Below are positions 22,101 to 30,128 of a DNA stretch of 64,000 nucleotides, one piece after another (the first letter of the stretch is position 1; each line of letters opens with the position of its first letter). Origin of the DNA: JALYXI01 sp963716685 (GTDB lineage Bacteria > Acidobacteriota > Terriglobia > Bryobacterales > Bryobacteraceae); the NCBI GenBank assembly GCA_963716685.1, contig CAVQTR010000003.1, forward strand, positions 1,922,001 through 1,986,000. The letters run 5' to 3'. The notes beneath the pieces were generated by a model. That model searched no databases, was not told the DNA's origin, and saw nothing but the letters and a program-made list of their open reading frames with translations. The position numbers and the translations under genes were made by a program.

Positions 22101-22584
22101 TCTGCAGCCCACCGGACCAGAGCGGCAGCGTTTGATACATCCGGGGCGTCATGGTCTGCCCCTTTTCGCTGGTTTCGGTCTCGAGCAGCGTCTGCCGGGC
22201 AGATACTTCCACGCTCTGCTTCACATCGCCGATCTGTAACTGAATATCCAGCGGCTGACGCTGCGCGATGAAGACCTGAATCCCTTCTTCCACGCTCTTC
22301 TTGAAGCCGGGTTTTTCCGCGGTAATGGTCCAAATGCCCGTTGGCAGATTGGGAAATACGTACAGGCCCGCATCAGAGGAGACAACGTTGACTGTAAAAC
22401 CTGTGGCGCTCTGCAGCGCCTGCAGCGCCGCACCGGGAATGATGCCTCCGTTGGAATCCATCACAGTCCCTGAAACCGAACCGGTCTGTGCCTGTCCGAA
22501 TGCCGTGACGCAGGCCGGCCCCGCGAATAAGGCTAAGAGGCAAAATCTCTTCAGACGGCTGGATACCCAAGTGACTGCGAACAT
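19138..22584 (-). CDS. Oar-like TonB-dependent receptor 1
   Basis: This is a 1148-residue outer-membrane receptor. It has a signal peptide (to about residue 31), then a carboxypeptidase-regulatory-like/Cna-B-type domain (QTGSVSGTVMDSNGGIIPGA, about 32-115), a plug domain (about 130-240; SAEYGRTGGGIEI), and a very large beta-barrel ending in aromatic GVRLYF. This Oar-like architecture is greatly expanded in Acidobacteria and is presumed to import large nutrients with TonB energy; the ligand is unknown. The start has AAGGAG nine bases upstream and a canonical promoter before it. The barrel shows no frameshift. Confidence 0.93.
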   Translation of the reverse strand: MFAVTWVSSRLKRFCLLALFAGPACVTAFGQAQTGSVSGTVMDSNGGIIPGAALQALQSATGFTVNVVSSDAGLYVFPNLPTGIWTITAEKPGFKKSVEEGIQVFIAQRQPLDIQLQIGDVKQSVEVSARQTLLETETSEKGQTMTPRMYQTLPLWSGGLQNPSAFLSFMAGVNSGGELSIAGSTGRAREQLIDGASNVIPESGGTVFNPPSAEAFSEFKLLQGTYSAEYGRTGGGIEILNTRSGGNDLHGTWTYNMRRDIWEAAGWSVNQNPNNRPGFRPKDRLNETGGGIGGPVYIPKIYNGRNKTFFYFSDDNDLRPVAPASILNTVPTALETQGNFSQIPQTIYDPQSTQGAGTSAVRTPFPGNIIPSSRFSKLSSNIIPSIPAPTGAALSNNHAFVNTSQVTDHVWAFKIDQIIGARNRVSYFQSMDNQLTAATSDFPGPLGTALGSQYQKPWIFRVNEDFTISPTVLLHSTYGYSRTVQQWFVPAQSGFATKVGFPGLTGDSDATPVIQFASADAYTAWGMQQGKVNNGGQNNYTTQIGQGLTWVHGKHEFKMGWDLRRLETLSHDLAGTNGTYAFARNETANPAATGTTGNSFASFLLGLPDSVSAAATPVQDTVIRYQYYSAYFNDNWRVTSRLTLNLGLRYDVPVNWYAPTMGSISLTAANPAANGYPGAYIFAGSGPNRSGTTRFWPTDWSDVGPRLGFAYQLTPKTVIRGGWGIFYEATSNGGCGCTLGANGSFAQVSDGVSAPFQWDSGIPKPANYQPPPFLSPSVGNGLAVDYLGSTFGVAPRIQTYNLNVQREVKGFLIEVDYQGNRGNRLNSTVDLNQVNPSYLSLGPLLQQNITSAAVVAAGFKLPYPSFTGTLAQSLRPFPQFLNVFSRNSGQGKTWYDSGMIRVQKHFGNWQFGSSYVRSKSLGLLTYRQIFSQSQVYAQDQYNLNQAKSYLAFDLPNVFNFYSTYDLPFGAGKQFLSGSGRLMNALVGNWTIADTHQYRSGALIALTCPNTLGNGVLFTDARMCNANGGAILTGQSRTSLNPNNPASLYFNAAAFSVPGQYSFGTSSQYNSRFRQPPVLTDNIAIIKQLYVWPAGDGSRVRLQFRADAFNPFNKTDFGVNGTVGNPNFGRATGPQYGPRLITMGVRLYF

Positions 22585-22619
22585 GGCACGCTCCTTAGTT
22601 GACCCCGGATTACCGAGTA

Positions 22620-22648
22620 ACTATATGTACCAATGAGTCCAAAGTCAA
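22620..22648 (-). promoter_or_regulatory. Sigma-70-type promoter of TonB receptor 1
   Basis: On the minus strand TTGACT (22648-22643), a 17-base spacer and TATAGT (22625-22620) precede the receptor start at 22584. This predicts a leader of about 29 bases carrying the AAGGAG site. It is one of the two best promoter matches I found in the window. Confidence 0.65.
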
Positions 22649-22747
22649 GCGGGCGTGCGGCACCCCACAAAGGTACCGTTAACTAAGAGCGGCAGGGTTA
22701 GTCACGGGCGCGGCGGCCTCCAGACATGCCGCGGCGCCCTTACGACG

Positions 22748-23914
22748 CTAATGAACTTTAAGCACCACTTTCTCGCAGTTATCTTCCTTGTTGCGGAACA
22801 TGCTGTAAGCCTCCGGCGCCTGTTCGAGCGGCAGACGGTGAGTAATCACGAATGACGGATCGATATCACCCTTCTGGATGCGTTCCAGCAGCGGCTGCAG
22901 ATACCTTTGGACGTGACACTGCCCCGACTTGATGGTGAGCGAGCGATTCATTACTGCGCCCATGGGGAACTTATCGATCAGCCCGCCGTAAACACCGATC
23001 ACCGAAACTGTCCCGCCATTCCGGCAAGCCATGATCGCCTCCCGCAGGGCAATCGGACGGCCCGTTTCCGACATCACCGCCTGCTTCACGCGGTCATAAA
23101 TATACTCCATCCCATGGGCTTCCATTCCCACGGCATCGATGCACCGGTCGGGTCCGCGTCCGCCGGTCATCTCCTTCAGCGTTTCGAGCACGCTGGTCTC
23201 TTCGTAGTTGATCGGAATGGCTCCCGCCCTGGCAGCGGCCATCTGCAGCCGGTACGGAAAACGGTCAATCGCAATCACCCGCTCCGCTCCCAGCAGATAG
23301 GCGCTCTTCATGGCGAACTGTCCCACCGGCCCGGCGCCCCATACCGCCACCGTATCGCCCGGCTCGATGTCGCACATCTCCGCGCCCATGTAGCCCGTCG
23401 GAAAGATGTCTGAAAGAAACAGAACCTGATCGTCCGTCATTCCCTCAGGCACCTTAATCGGCCCGACGTCGGCGAACGGCACACGCGCATATTCCGCCTG
23501 CCCGCCGGCGAAACCGCCCAGCATGTGCGAGTAGCCAAACACGCCCGCCACTGGATGCCCCAGAAACGTTTCCGCAATACCCGCATTGGGATTGGAGTTT
23601 TCACAGACGGAATACATCTTGCGGTGGCAGGAGAAACAGGACCCGCAGGCAATCGGGAACGGCACTACCACCCGGTCGCCCTTCTTCAGTTTCTTCACGT
23701 TGCGGCCCGTCTCCACCACCTCGCCCATGAACTCATGGCCCAGGATGTCTCCGCTTTCCATAAACGGAATGAAGCCCCCGTACAGGTGCAGGTCAGACCC
23801 GCAGATCGCCGTCGAACTCACCTTGATAATGGCGTCGTGCTGGTTCAGAATCTTCGGGTCGGGAACCTCCTGCACGCGCACGTCTGTCTTGCCCATCCAA
23901 CAATTTGCTTTCAT
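22748..23914 (-). CDS. Zinc-dependent alcohol dehydrogenase (MDR family)
   Basis: This 388-residue medium-chain dehydrogenase resembles glutathione-dependent formaldehyde dehydrogenase-like enzymes. Catalytic zinc ligands are seen in CGSDLHLYG (Cys near 38) and GHEFMGEV (His near 60). The structural-zinc cysteines are in CGSCFSCHRKMYSVC. The NAD(P)-binding Rossmann motif is VAVWGAGPVGQFAM near residue 195. The AAGGAG site upstream supports the ATG. It lies 30 bases after the SRPBCC-protein gene on the same strand, so the two are probably one transcript. The substrate is not determinable; alcohol or aldehyde oxidation is family knowledge. Confidence 0.93.
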   Translation of the reverse strand: MKANCWMGKTDVRVQEVPDPKILNQHDAIIKVSSTAICGSDLHLYGGFIPFMESGDILGHEFMGEVVETGRNVKKLKKGDRVVVPFPIACGSCFSCHRKMYSVCENSNPNAGIAETFLGHPVAGVFGYSHMLGGFAGGQAEYARVPFADVGPIKVPEGMTDDQVLFLSDIFPTGYMGAEMCDIEPGDTVAVWGAGPVGQFAMKSAYLLGAERVIAIDRFPYRLQMAAARAGAIPINYEETSVLETLKEMTGGRGPDRCIDAVGMEAHGMEYIYDRVKQAVMSETGRPIALREAIMACRNGGTVSVIGVYGGLIDKFPMGAVMNRSLTIKSGQCHVQRYLQPLLERIQKGDIDPSFVITHRLPLEQAPEAYSMFRNKEDNCEKVVLKVH

Positions 23915-23944
23915 GGCTGGTCTCCTTTTTTGCGATTCGCGTTG

Positions 23945-24919
23945 CTACGAGGGCTGCGCCGCGTGCATACTCTCGTGAATGCTTGCGTCCGATTGGGTGA
24001 CTTCCCCCACTTCGAGGATCTGCTTGAAATTCCGCAGGTCGTGCTCGATCCGGCTGCCAATATCAGCTCCCAGAACCGTGCCCAGCGTGGATGGCAACAA
24101 GCTGCCCGTGGGCGCGTAATTCATCTCCACACGCACAACGGTGCCGCGGTTCCCTGGCGCCCGCTCAAACCGAACCGATCCCGCATTGTCGAACTGCGAG
24201 CCTGGCACGGTTCTCCACGCGATCATCTGGGTTGGCTCATCCACAGTCGTCTCCGCATCCCACTCGATCTTCTTCCCCAACGGCCCGTTCGCAATCCAAT
24301 GGCTGCGTTTGTCACCGGTGACCCGCACGGAATCGAGATAGGTCATGAATTTCGGCAGGTTTTCGAAGTCCCGCCAGAACCGGTACGCTTCTTCGGCCGA
24401 GCGGTCCACCGTAATGGTTCTGACTGTCTTCGTGTCCTTTTTGCCCGACCCGTTTCCGTTGGCCGAACTCAGCCTTTGCGCGCAAACGATATCCAGCGCG
24501 GTTACGCCAACCACCGCTGCCGTGGCGGCGGCTACCCGCGCTTTGGTATTCCGGCTGGATCCAAGAGCTGACGCAAGCGACGATAAATCCAGAACGTCCC
24601 CGGCCACACGGCTCCAAACCCATCCCGCCGGACGGGGCCTGCTGAGAATACCGATTCCCACCGCAAGCTCTCTGAGTCCATATCCGCGCAAGACGCCGCG
24701 GGTCTTTCGGTCGTCCTGGACGCCAATCAGCGAAGCCAGTGCCCCGGGAGTAAGTACTTCCGCCAGACCGAGCCCGATGCTAAACCAGCCGAGTCCGTTG
24801 GCCAAACCTTGACGCGAATTCGATTGGGCGCCGTGAGCGTTTCCATTGCCGTTGCCTGTATTGCGTCCCGCGGTGCCCGAGCCCTCGCTCCGCGCTGCTT
24901 TCATGTCTATGGCAAGCAT
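23945..24919 (-). CDS. SRPBCC (cyclase/dehydrase-type) membrane protein
   Basis: This 324-residue protein has a glycine/asparagine-rich N-terminus and a central part with several hydrophobic stretches (about residues 40-150). A C-terminal polyketide cyclase/dehydrase-like SRPBCC domain spans about 165-300 (TVDRSAEEAYRFWRDFENLPKFM). Proteins of this type often sit beside zinc alcohol dehydrogenases in stress-related gene pairs, as here. GGAGG six bases before the ATG supports the start. The hydrophobic part probably anchors it in the membrane. No ligand can be named. Confidence 0.88.
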   Translation of the reverse strand: MLAIDMKAARSEGSGTAGRNTGNGNGNAHGAQSNSRQGLANGLGWFSIGLGLAEVLTPGALASLIGVQDDRKTRGVLRGYGLRELAVGIGILSRPRPAGWVWSRVAGDVLDLSSLASALGSSRNTKARVAAATAAVVGVTALDIVCAQRLSSANGNGSGKKDTKTVRTITVDRSAEEAYRFWRDFENLPKFMTYLDSVRVTGDKRSHWIANGPLGKKIEWDAETTVDEPTQMIAWRTVPGSQFDNAGSVRFERAPGNRGTVVRVEMNYAPTGSLLPSTLGTVLGADIGSRIEHDLRNFKQILEVGEVTQSDASIHESMHAAQPS

Positions 24920-25058
24920 CCATTGCCTCCTTGAAATAAAGCCGAACTTACTTCGGATGCTAGCGCCGAAAGGTGCTCCGGTCTGTGCGGGACCACCCTC
25001 AGGGGGAGGCGCGATGTGACGTCACGCGCATTGGACGTTCCTGTGCAGCCTGCGCGGT

Positions 25059-25214
25059 ATGACCGCCGTTTTCGTTGTGATTTTTACCGTCCTGCTGTTC
25101 GCGCTGCTGTTTTTTTTGGTTTTTCCTCAGGGCAAGAAAATGCTTCGCGACCGCGGACCCAAGGGTAGCCCCGGGGACCGCAATAACTCCGATTGGAAGA
25201 TGCCGAGAAACTGA
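25059..25214 (+). CDS. Candidate 51-residue single-span membrane peptide
   Basis: This short frame starts with MTAVFVVIFTVLLFALLFF, a clean membrane helix of about 20 residues. A hydrophilic tail rich in K, R, D, N and G follows, with no obvious domain. There is no clear Shine-Dalgarno sequence before the ATG, which lowers confidence. The hydrophobic core followed by a charged soluble tail is typical of genuine small membrane proteins, but chance is not excluded. Function is not recognised. Confidence 0.35.
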   Translation: MTAVFVVIFTVLLFALLFFLVFPQGKKMLRDRGPKGSPGDRNNSDWKMPRN

Positions 25215-25281
25215 GGCGCGCAGAGCTTCATCACAATGCCTGGCCTCGGCTCCAGGCAACAATTTTGACCGGTCACTATAA

Positions 25282-25303
25282 ATTCATCACAAGTTCATCG
25301 CTG
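25282..25303 (+). promoter_or_regulatory. Tandem TTCATC motif, PHO-box-like
   Basis: Two copies of (A/G)TTCATC occur 11 bases apart (25282 and 25293), the spacing of PhoB/PhoP direct-repeat sites. They lie about 170 bases upstream of a phosphoesterase-domain gene. The match to any consensus is partial, so this is only a candidate operator. Confidence 0.3.
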
Positions 25304-25469
25304 GCCGGTTAGGCTGGTCGGAGTGGCCGCAAGCGCCTTCCAGTCAAAACCTCACCCCTTGCAGCAATTGCCCCTGCATCCTGTCTGGCCTCCCGAACCC
25401 CTCTCGCCGCCACGTCGTATCCTTTCGTTTAGTCGACATGTGCGGTTCTAACCTTTGAGGATCAAGTTT

Positions 25470-27983
25470 ATGCAAAACCGACGTTTGTCTCTTGCTGCCG
25501 GAGCAGTACTGCTTGCTGCGGCCGGGTTGATCGCCAGCCGTACCACGGAGTTGCGCAAATATGTGCTGCCGGATCGCATCACGAGTAACGGCAAAAAGCT
25601 CCTGCCTAACGGCTGGAACATCACTCCTGCCGGACGGCACATCCAGCTGCCCGGGGATCTTCCCATGAAGATGGTGGTAACCGCCGATGGCAAGCTTCTG
25701 GTCAACACCGCGGGATGGCATGACCACGACGTGGACGTGATTGACATCCAAAGCGAGAAGCTGGAGCAAAGCATCAACGTCGGCAAGAACTGGGACGGCA
25801 TGTCGCTCGATGCTTCGTCGGGCGTACTTTTTCTGTCGAGCGGCGGAACACCGAAAGCTGGCTACTCCCAGGAGGCGACTTCCGGACTGGCTGCCGCCGG
25901 AGCTTTCTCCTCAAGTCACAAACTTTCTCCGCAGGTGATGGATTTGCTGGGGAAGCCGGTCCTCCGATTGAGCTACCAGGCCGGCCAACTGAACCTTCTT
26001 CCGGCCCTGCCCATCGAGGGCGTCCCCGCGGACAATTATTTCATCTCCGGCGTGACCGCCAAAGCCGGGGTGCTCTACGTTCTTGAAATCAACGCCAGCC
26101 GGGTCTTCCGGCTCTCCGGCAAAAACTTCTCCTCAGTCATGTCGGCGGCCACCGGACCAAGGCCTTATGCAGCGGAGCTCTCGCCCGATGGCGGCACGCT
26201 TGCCGTCTCCAACTGGGGCGGGGAATCCGTCAGCATGCTGGACCCCGTGACCCTCCGCGAGCGTTCCCGCATCAAAACAGGCAACCATCCGAATGAGATG
26301 GTCTGGGATGGCGATCGCCTGTTTGTGGCGAACTCCGGCTCGAACAGCGTCAGCGTCATCGACGACGGCAAGGTAACGGAGACCATCAAGACTTCTCTCG
26401 CGCCTGAGGCTCTGGCGGGCTCCACTCCCGACGCTCTCGCCATCTCGCATGACCACAAATTGCTCTACGTAGCCAACGCGGATAACAACGATGTCGCGGT
26501 GATCGATGTCTCGAAGAAAGGCGATTCGAAAAGCCTGGGCTTCATTCCCACAGGTTGGTACCCCACCGCAGTCGCGCTCTCCGCCGACGACCGCAAACTT
26601 TTCGTCGGCACCGGCAAGGGACTGACTTTTGCGCCGAACTCTCCACCAAAGACGGATTTCCCGCGCCCGTTCCCCAACCCAAAACAGCCGTATGACTATA
26701 TTGCCGGTGTGCTCAGCGGCGCCGTATCGGTGGTGGATGTACCGGACACGCGTCAGCTGGCCGCTTACACCAAACAGGTAATCGGCAATGTGCCGGTTCC
26801 GAAACGGGAGGTGGATCCGGCGGTGGCTGCGACTGTCCAGCGCGAGGTGTTTCCCAACATCAAACACGTGGTGTACATCATTCGGGAAAATCGCACGTAC
26901 GACCAGGTGTTCGGCGATCTCGGGATCGGTAATGGCGACCCGACCATCACGCTGTTCGGTAAGAACGTGACCCCCAACGCTCACGCGCTGGCGAAACGTT
27001 TTGTGACGCTGGATAATCTCTACTGCAATGGCGAAGTTTCGGAAGACGGACACCAGTGGTGCGACGCGGCCTATGCAACTGACTTCACGCAGAAAGCCTG
27101 GGTGAACAGTTACAGCAAACGCGGCGAACCGAAAGCAACGGCCGAGCTGGTGGCGTCCCCGGCTGGGTATCTGTGGGATAACTGCCGGCGCAATAACGTC
27201 TCGTTCCGCAGCTATGGCGAAGGCAGAATTGTGGAAGCATCACCTGCCACCACGCCAAAGATGGACTTGAGCGGAGGCCTGCTGGGACATGTGGCCAAAG
27301 ACTGGCCGCGGCAGCCGTTTGTCGATCGCGACTATAACCGCGTGGATTACTTCATCAATGAATTGCATCAGGCCGAAAAGAGCGACGCCTGGCCGCAGTT
27401 TATGATCATGTCGCTCGGCGAAGACCACACCGAGGGTCTCTCCGGCGGGAAGTACACACCCGTGGCGCACGTCGCAAGCAACGATCTGGGTCTCGCCAAG
27501 TTGGTCGAGGCAGTCAGCCGGTCGAAGTTCTGGCCCGAAACCGCCATATTTGTCATCGAAGACGACGCTCAGAACGGTCCGGACCACGTGGACGCGCATC
27601 GCACGGTGGGTCTAATCCTTTCGCCATGGGTCAAGCGGCGGACGCTCGACAGCACCATGTACACCACAGCATCCATGGTGCGCACCATGGAGTTGATCCT
27701 GAAGCTGCCGCCGATGACTCAGTACGATCAGCTGGCCACGCCGATGTATAACTCGTTCACTAACCACCCGGATCCGTCCGTTGTTGAGGCGCTTCCGGAA
27801 GTGGCTGACCTCGACGCGCGCAATCCGAAAGGCGGCCCCGGCGACTCCGCCTCGCGCAAACTCGATTTCTCCGACTTCGATCGCGCCGATCCGGATGAAC
27901 TCAATCGAATACTCTGGATGGCACTGAAATCGGATCGGGAGATGCCTGCTCCTGTGCGGAGCGCACGGTTAGTCTGGCGGTAA
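25470..27983 (+). CDS. Secreted YVTN beta-propeller plus phosphoesterase (PF04185) protein
   Basis: This protein of about 837 residues has an N-terminal signal/anchor (SLAAGAVLLAAAGLIAS). A seven-bladed YVTN-type propeller covers about residues 60-440 (LYVANADNNDVAVIDV and similar blades). A C-terminal phosphoesterase domain (about 465-780) shows the VYIIRENRTYDQVFGDL motif and EDGHQWCDAAYA. This family includes phospholipase C and acid phosphatases, so phosphate-ester hydrolysis outside the cytoplasm is the likely activity; the substrate is unknown. The ATG at 25470 is preferred over TTG 25455 because TGAGG lies just upstream. It is monocistronic and convergent with the next gene. Confidence 0.9.
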   Translation: MQNRRLSLAAGAVLLAAAGLIASRTTELRKYVLPDRITSNGKKLLPNGWNITPAGRHIQLPGDLPMKMVVTADGKLLVNTAGWHDHDVDVIDIQSEKLEQSINVGKNWDGMSLDASSGVLFLSSGGTPKAGYSQEATSGLAAAGAFSSSHKLSPQVMDLLGKPVLRLSYQAGQLNLLPALPIEGVPADNYFISGVTAKAGVLYVLEINASRVFRLSGKNFSSVMSAATGPRPYAAELSPDGGTLAVSNWGGESVSMLDPVTLRERSRIKTGNHPNEMVWDGDRLFVANSGSNSVSVIDDGKVTETIKTSLAPEALAGSTPDALAISHDHKLLYVANADNNDVAVIDVSKKGDSKSLGFIPTGWYPTAVALSADDRKLFVGTGKGLTFAPNSPPKTDFPRPFPNPKQPYDYIAGVLSGAVSVVDVPDTRQLAAYTKQVIGNVPVPKREVDPAVAATVQREVFPNIKHVVYIIRENRTYDQVFGDLGIGNGDPTITLFGKNVTPNAHALAKRFVTLDNLYCNGEVSEDGHQWCDAAYATDFTQKAWVNSYSKRGEPKATAELVASPAGYLWDNCRRNNVSFRSYGEGRIVEASPATTPKMDLSGGLLGHVAKDWPRQPFVDRDYNRVDYFINELHQAEKSDAWPQFMIMSLGEDHTEGLSGGKYTPVAHVASNDLGLAKLVEAVSRSKFWPETAIFVIEDDAQNGPDHVDAHRTVGLILSPWVKRRTLDSTMYTTASMVRTMELILKLPPMTQYDQLATPMYNSFTNHPDPSVVEALPEVADLDARNPKGGPGDSASRKLDFSDFDRADPDELNRILWMALKSDREMPAPVRSARLVWR

Positions 27984-28045
27984 TGCGGACAGACGCGGAC
28001 GTATTCCGCACGTCAGTGTGAATGCCTTTGGGGCTTGTCCTAAAC

Positions 28046-28828
28046 TCAATCCACCGGCGAATGCTTGCCCCATGAAAAGCGGCGCCCGATAATCGCCTTG
28101 ATAATCAGCCGGTCGGTTGCGGACGTTACCCCGTAACCGATGCCGAAATTGACTTCCCAATCCGGAGACAGATTCAAATCCGTCGCCGCAAAGAACTGCT
28201 GCTGCTGTTCATGCAGCGGATCGAACCGGAAGAGGCGCCCGTAATCCGCATAGTATTCAATACCCGCGCTCACCTTTTTCGTGATGTCATAGCCCACCTT
28301 CACCGCAGGGGAGAACCCGGTGCCCCCTCGGATTCCTGGGCCGTGCCAGACTCTCTCGAGCGCGGGATTCACCGCGAAGTACCAGCGGTTTACTGCCTTA
28401 TCCACAATGGGACGGATTTCCCACGACCATGTATCCGGCGTATAGGGGGTGCGCTGATAGCCAATCTCCGTCGAAACGCTCACGCCCACCGGCCAGCCCC
28501 AGCTCGGTGGAACCCGCACGCGAGGACGGATATGACTCCCCACCCATTGCACGCCATGGCCGTTCTGTTCACTGGTGAAGACATAAAACCCCACTTCCGA
28601 CCAATCGTTCAGGCCAGTAGTCACCTCCAGCGTTTCGTGCTCCTGATGATAAGTGGGGTAAACGCCATTGATCGTCAGACGCTGGCCCAGCGCGGTGAAG
28701 TTCGAATGGATTTCCACCATCATGCTCTTGGGCGCCACCGTTTCCGAGCCGTACACCTGGATCTCATAGTTGCCCTGTGCCGACAGCGCGGCGGCGCACA
28801 ACGCGCCAAGCACAATTGCTTTATACAT
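28046..28828 (-). CDS. Secreted outer-membrane-like beta-barrel protein, function unknown
   Basis: This protein of about 260 residues starts at ATG 28828, which overlaps the stop of the multicopper oxidase gene by eight bases. It has a signal peptide (MYKAIVLGALCAAALSAQG). The mature part is a series of amphipathic, aromatic-rich strands (GFYVFTSEQNG, VSVSTEIGYQ, KVSAGIEYYADYG, VNFGIGYGVT), as in small outer-membrane barrels. A longer frame to 28942 would merely re-read the oxidase gene. I do not recognise a named family. Being the last gene of a cluster with a multicopper oxidase, it could serve in copper handling, but that is inference from position only. Confidence 0.75.
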   Translation of the reverse strand: MYKAIVLGALCAAALSAQGNYEIQVYGSETVAPKSMMVEIHSNFTALGQRLTINGVYPTYHQEHETLEVTTGLNDWSEVGFYVFTSEQNGHGVQWVGSHIRPRVRVPPSWGWPVGVSVSTEIGYQRTPYTPDTWSWEIRPIVDKAVNRWYFAVNPALERVWHGPGIRGGTGFSPAVKVGYDITKKVSAGIEYYADYGRLFRFDPLHEQQQQFFAATDLNLSPDWEVNFGIGYGVTSATDRLIIKAIIGRRFSWGKHSPVD

Positions 28829-30107
28829 ACTCGAACAGCAGCATAAATCCCATGTCCATGTGGTTCTGTTGGTGGCAGTGAAACAGAGAAGGCCCTGGAT
28901 GGTTGGCCACAAACTCCACCTCCGCCTCCGATTTGGGTTCAACCAGCAGCGTATCTTTCAAAACTCCGCCAACCTGAAAGGAATGGCGATGAAGATGAAC
29001 CGGATGTGGCTCCGTGCTTTGGTTGACATAGCGCAGCCTGTATCGTTCTCCGGGCTGCAGCCGCACCGGAACCGTTTTCGGGAACGACTTGCCATTGATG
29101 GTCCAGTAATCCGGTGCGCCGTGGCCCGCGAATTTCGATTGGAACGTGAGGGTAATTGGTGTTCCGGAAGGCGGTTGCGGCGCGTCTGCGAATCGAGCGT
29201 AGTTCCAATCCAGGCTCTGCGGCTGCGTCCATTGCGCGTTGCCGGACCGCCCGCCGTATTCCACCACAATGCCCATTCCCCGGTCTCGGATGTGCGTCCG
29301 CACTTCACCCATTACCCACACGCCCGGGTTGGTCATCTCGACCAGCGCACTCACTCGTTCCGCAGGCGCCAGGCGCAACATCTCGACCTGAGCGGGGCGG
29401 GGAACCGGGTTGCCATCGAGAGCTATCACCGAGAATGCATGGCCGGCGCATGCGATCCAATGCACCTCCGTCGCACTCGCATTCAGGATATGAAGCAGCG
29501 CGCGTTCGCCATTCTTCACGCGCAGCGGTTCGCCCCATCCCAGCATTCTGCCATTAATCGCGGATACCGCATACTCCGGGTTCATGGAACCGTCGTCACT
29601 GGACGCCATCCTGCCCTTCCAGTCGCCCAGCGAAAGAAAGTGCTCGGAGTCGTGTCCCGTACGCGCTTCCTTCGGCTCCACATACAAGAATCCATGCTGT
29701 CCGCCGTACAGTGCCCGCGTTAAATCGCGCCCGGCTCTGGTATGCGTATGGAACCAGCGGAATCCGGCAGGTGAAGGAGAGAAGCTGTACTGCGCCGTCT
29801 TTCCCGGCGCGATCTCCGGCGTACCTTCCTCCATCGATCCGTCCACATCCGGCGGCAAAAAGAGTCCGTGCCAGTGAACGATTTCGGGCAAGGCGCTTCG
29901 GTTCTCGACCTCAATCGTGACCGGCCGGCCCTCCTGAAAACGCAGCAGCGGCCCGGGAACCTGCTGATTGTAAGCGGTCGTTCGGATACTGTGACTCGGA
30001 GACAACTCGAGCGTATACGGCGCAATTACAATCCTGTGTTCCGCGGCCGCCTTCGCCCCAACTGCGGCAACCCCAAATGCTGTGATCAGTTCCCGGCGAT
30101 TAAGCAC
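28821..30107 (-). CDS. Multicopper oxidase, Tat-exported
   Basis: This 428-residue periplasmic multicopper oxidase has a twin-arginine-like leader (LNRRELITAFGVAAVGAKA). Four copper-ligand clusters are visible: HWHG, HTHT, HPVHLHRHSF and HCHQQNHMDMGFM, giving type 1, 2 and 3 copper sites. Three-domain enzymes of this kind oxidise Cu(I), metal ions or phenolics with reduction of oxygen to water. It is shorter than CopA/PcoA (about 600 residues) and lacks the methionine-rich region. It follows a beta-propeller gene by 21 bases and a two-component system further upstream, which suggests regulated expression. Confidence 0.92.
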   Translation of the reverse strand: MLNRRELITAFGVAAVGAKAAAEHRIVIAPYTLELSPSHSIRTTAYNQQVPGPLLRFQEGRPVTIEVENRSALPEIVHWHGLFLPPDVDGSMEEGTPEIAPGKTAQYSFSPSPAGFRWFHTHTRAGRDLTRALYGGQHGFLYVEPKEARTGHDSEHFLSLGDWKGRMASSDDGSMNPEYAVSAINGRMLGWGEPLRVKNGERALLHILNASATEVHWIACAGHAFSVIALDGNPVPRPAQVEMLRLAPAERVSALVEMTNPGVWVMGEVRTHIRDRGMGIVVEYGGRSGNAQWTQPQSLDWNYARFADAPQPPSGTPITLTFQSKFAGHGAPDYWTINGKSFPKTVPVRLQPGERYRLRYVNQSTEPHPVHLHRHSFQVGGVLKDTLLVEPKSEAEVEFVANHPGPSLFHCHQQNHMDMGFMLLFEYV

Positions 30108-30128
30108 AATACCATTGTCGAGCCGTGC

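Larger units (their letters stand above)
24920..25469. other. Mostly non-coding 550-base region with one candidate micro-ORF
   Basis: This stretch lies between two divergently oriented genes. It contains a possible 51-codon membrane peptide (25059..25214) and a tandem TTCATC motif (25282-25303), listed separately. Nothing else convincing was seen on either strand; an 87-codon minus-strand frame over the micro-ORF looks like a shadow. Confidence 0.6.

Noticed and set aside
24999..25262. 87-codon minus-strand gene
   Set aside because: It has no ribosome-binding site or domain and overlaps the more protein-like plus-strand membrane peptide.
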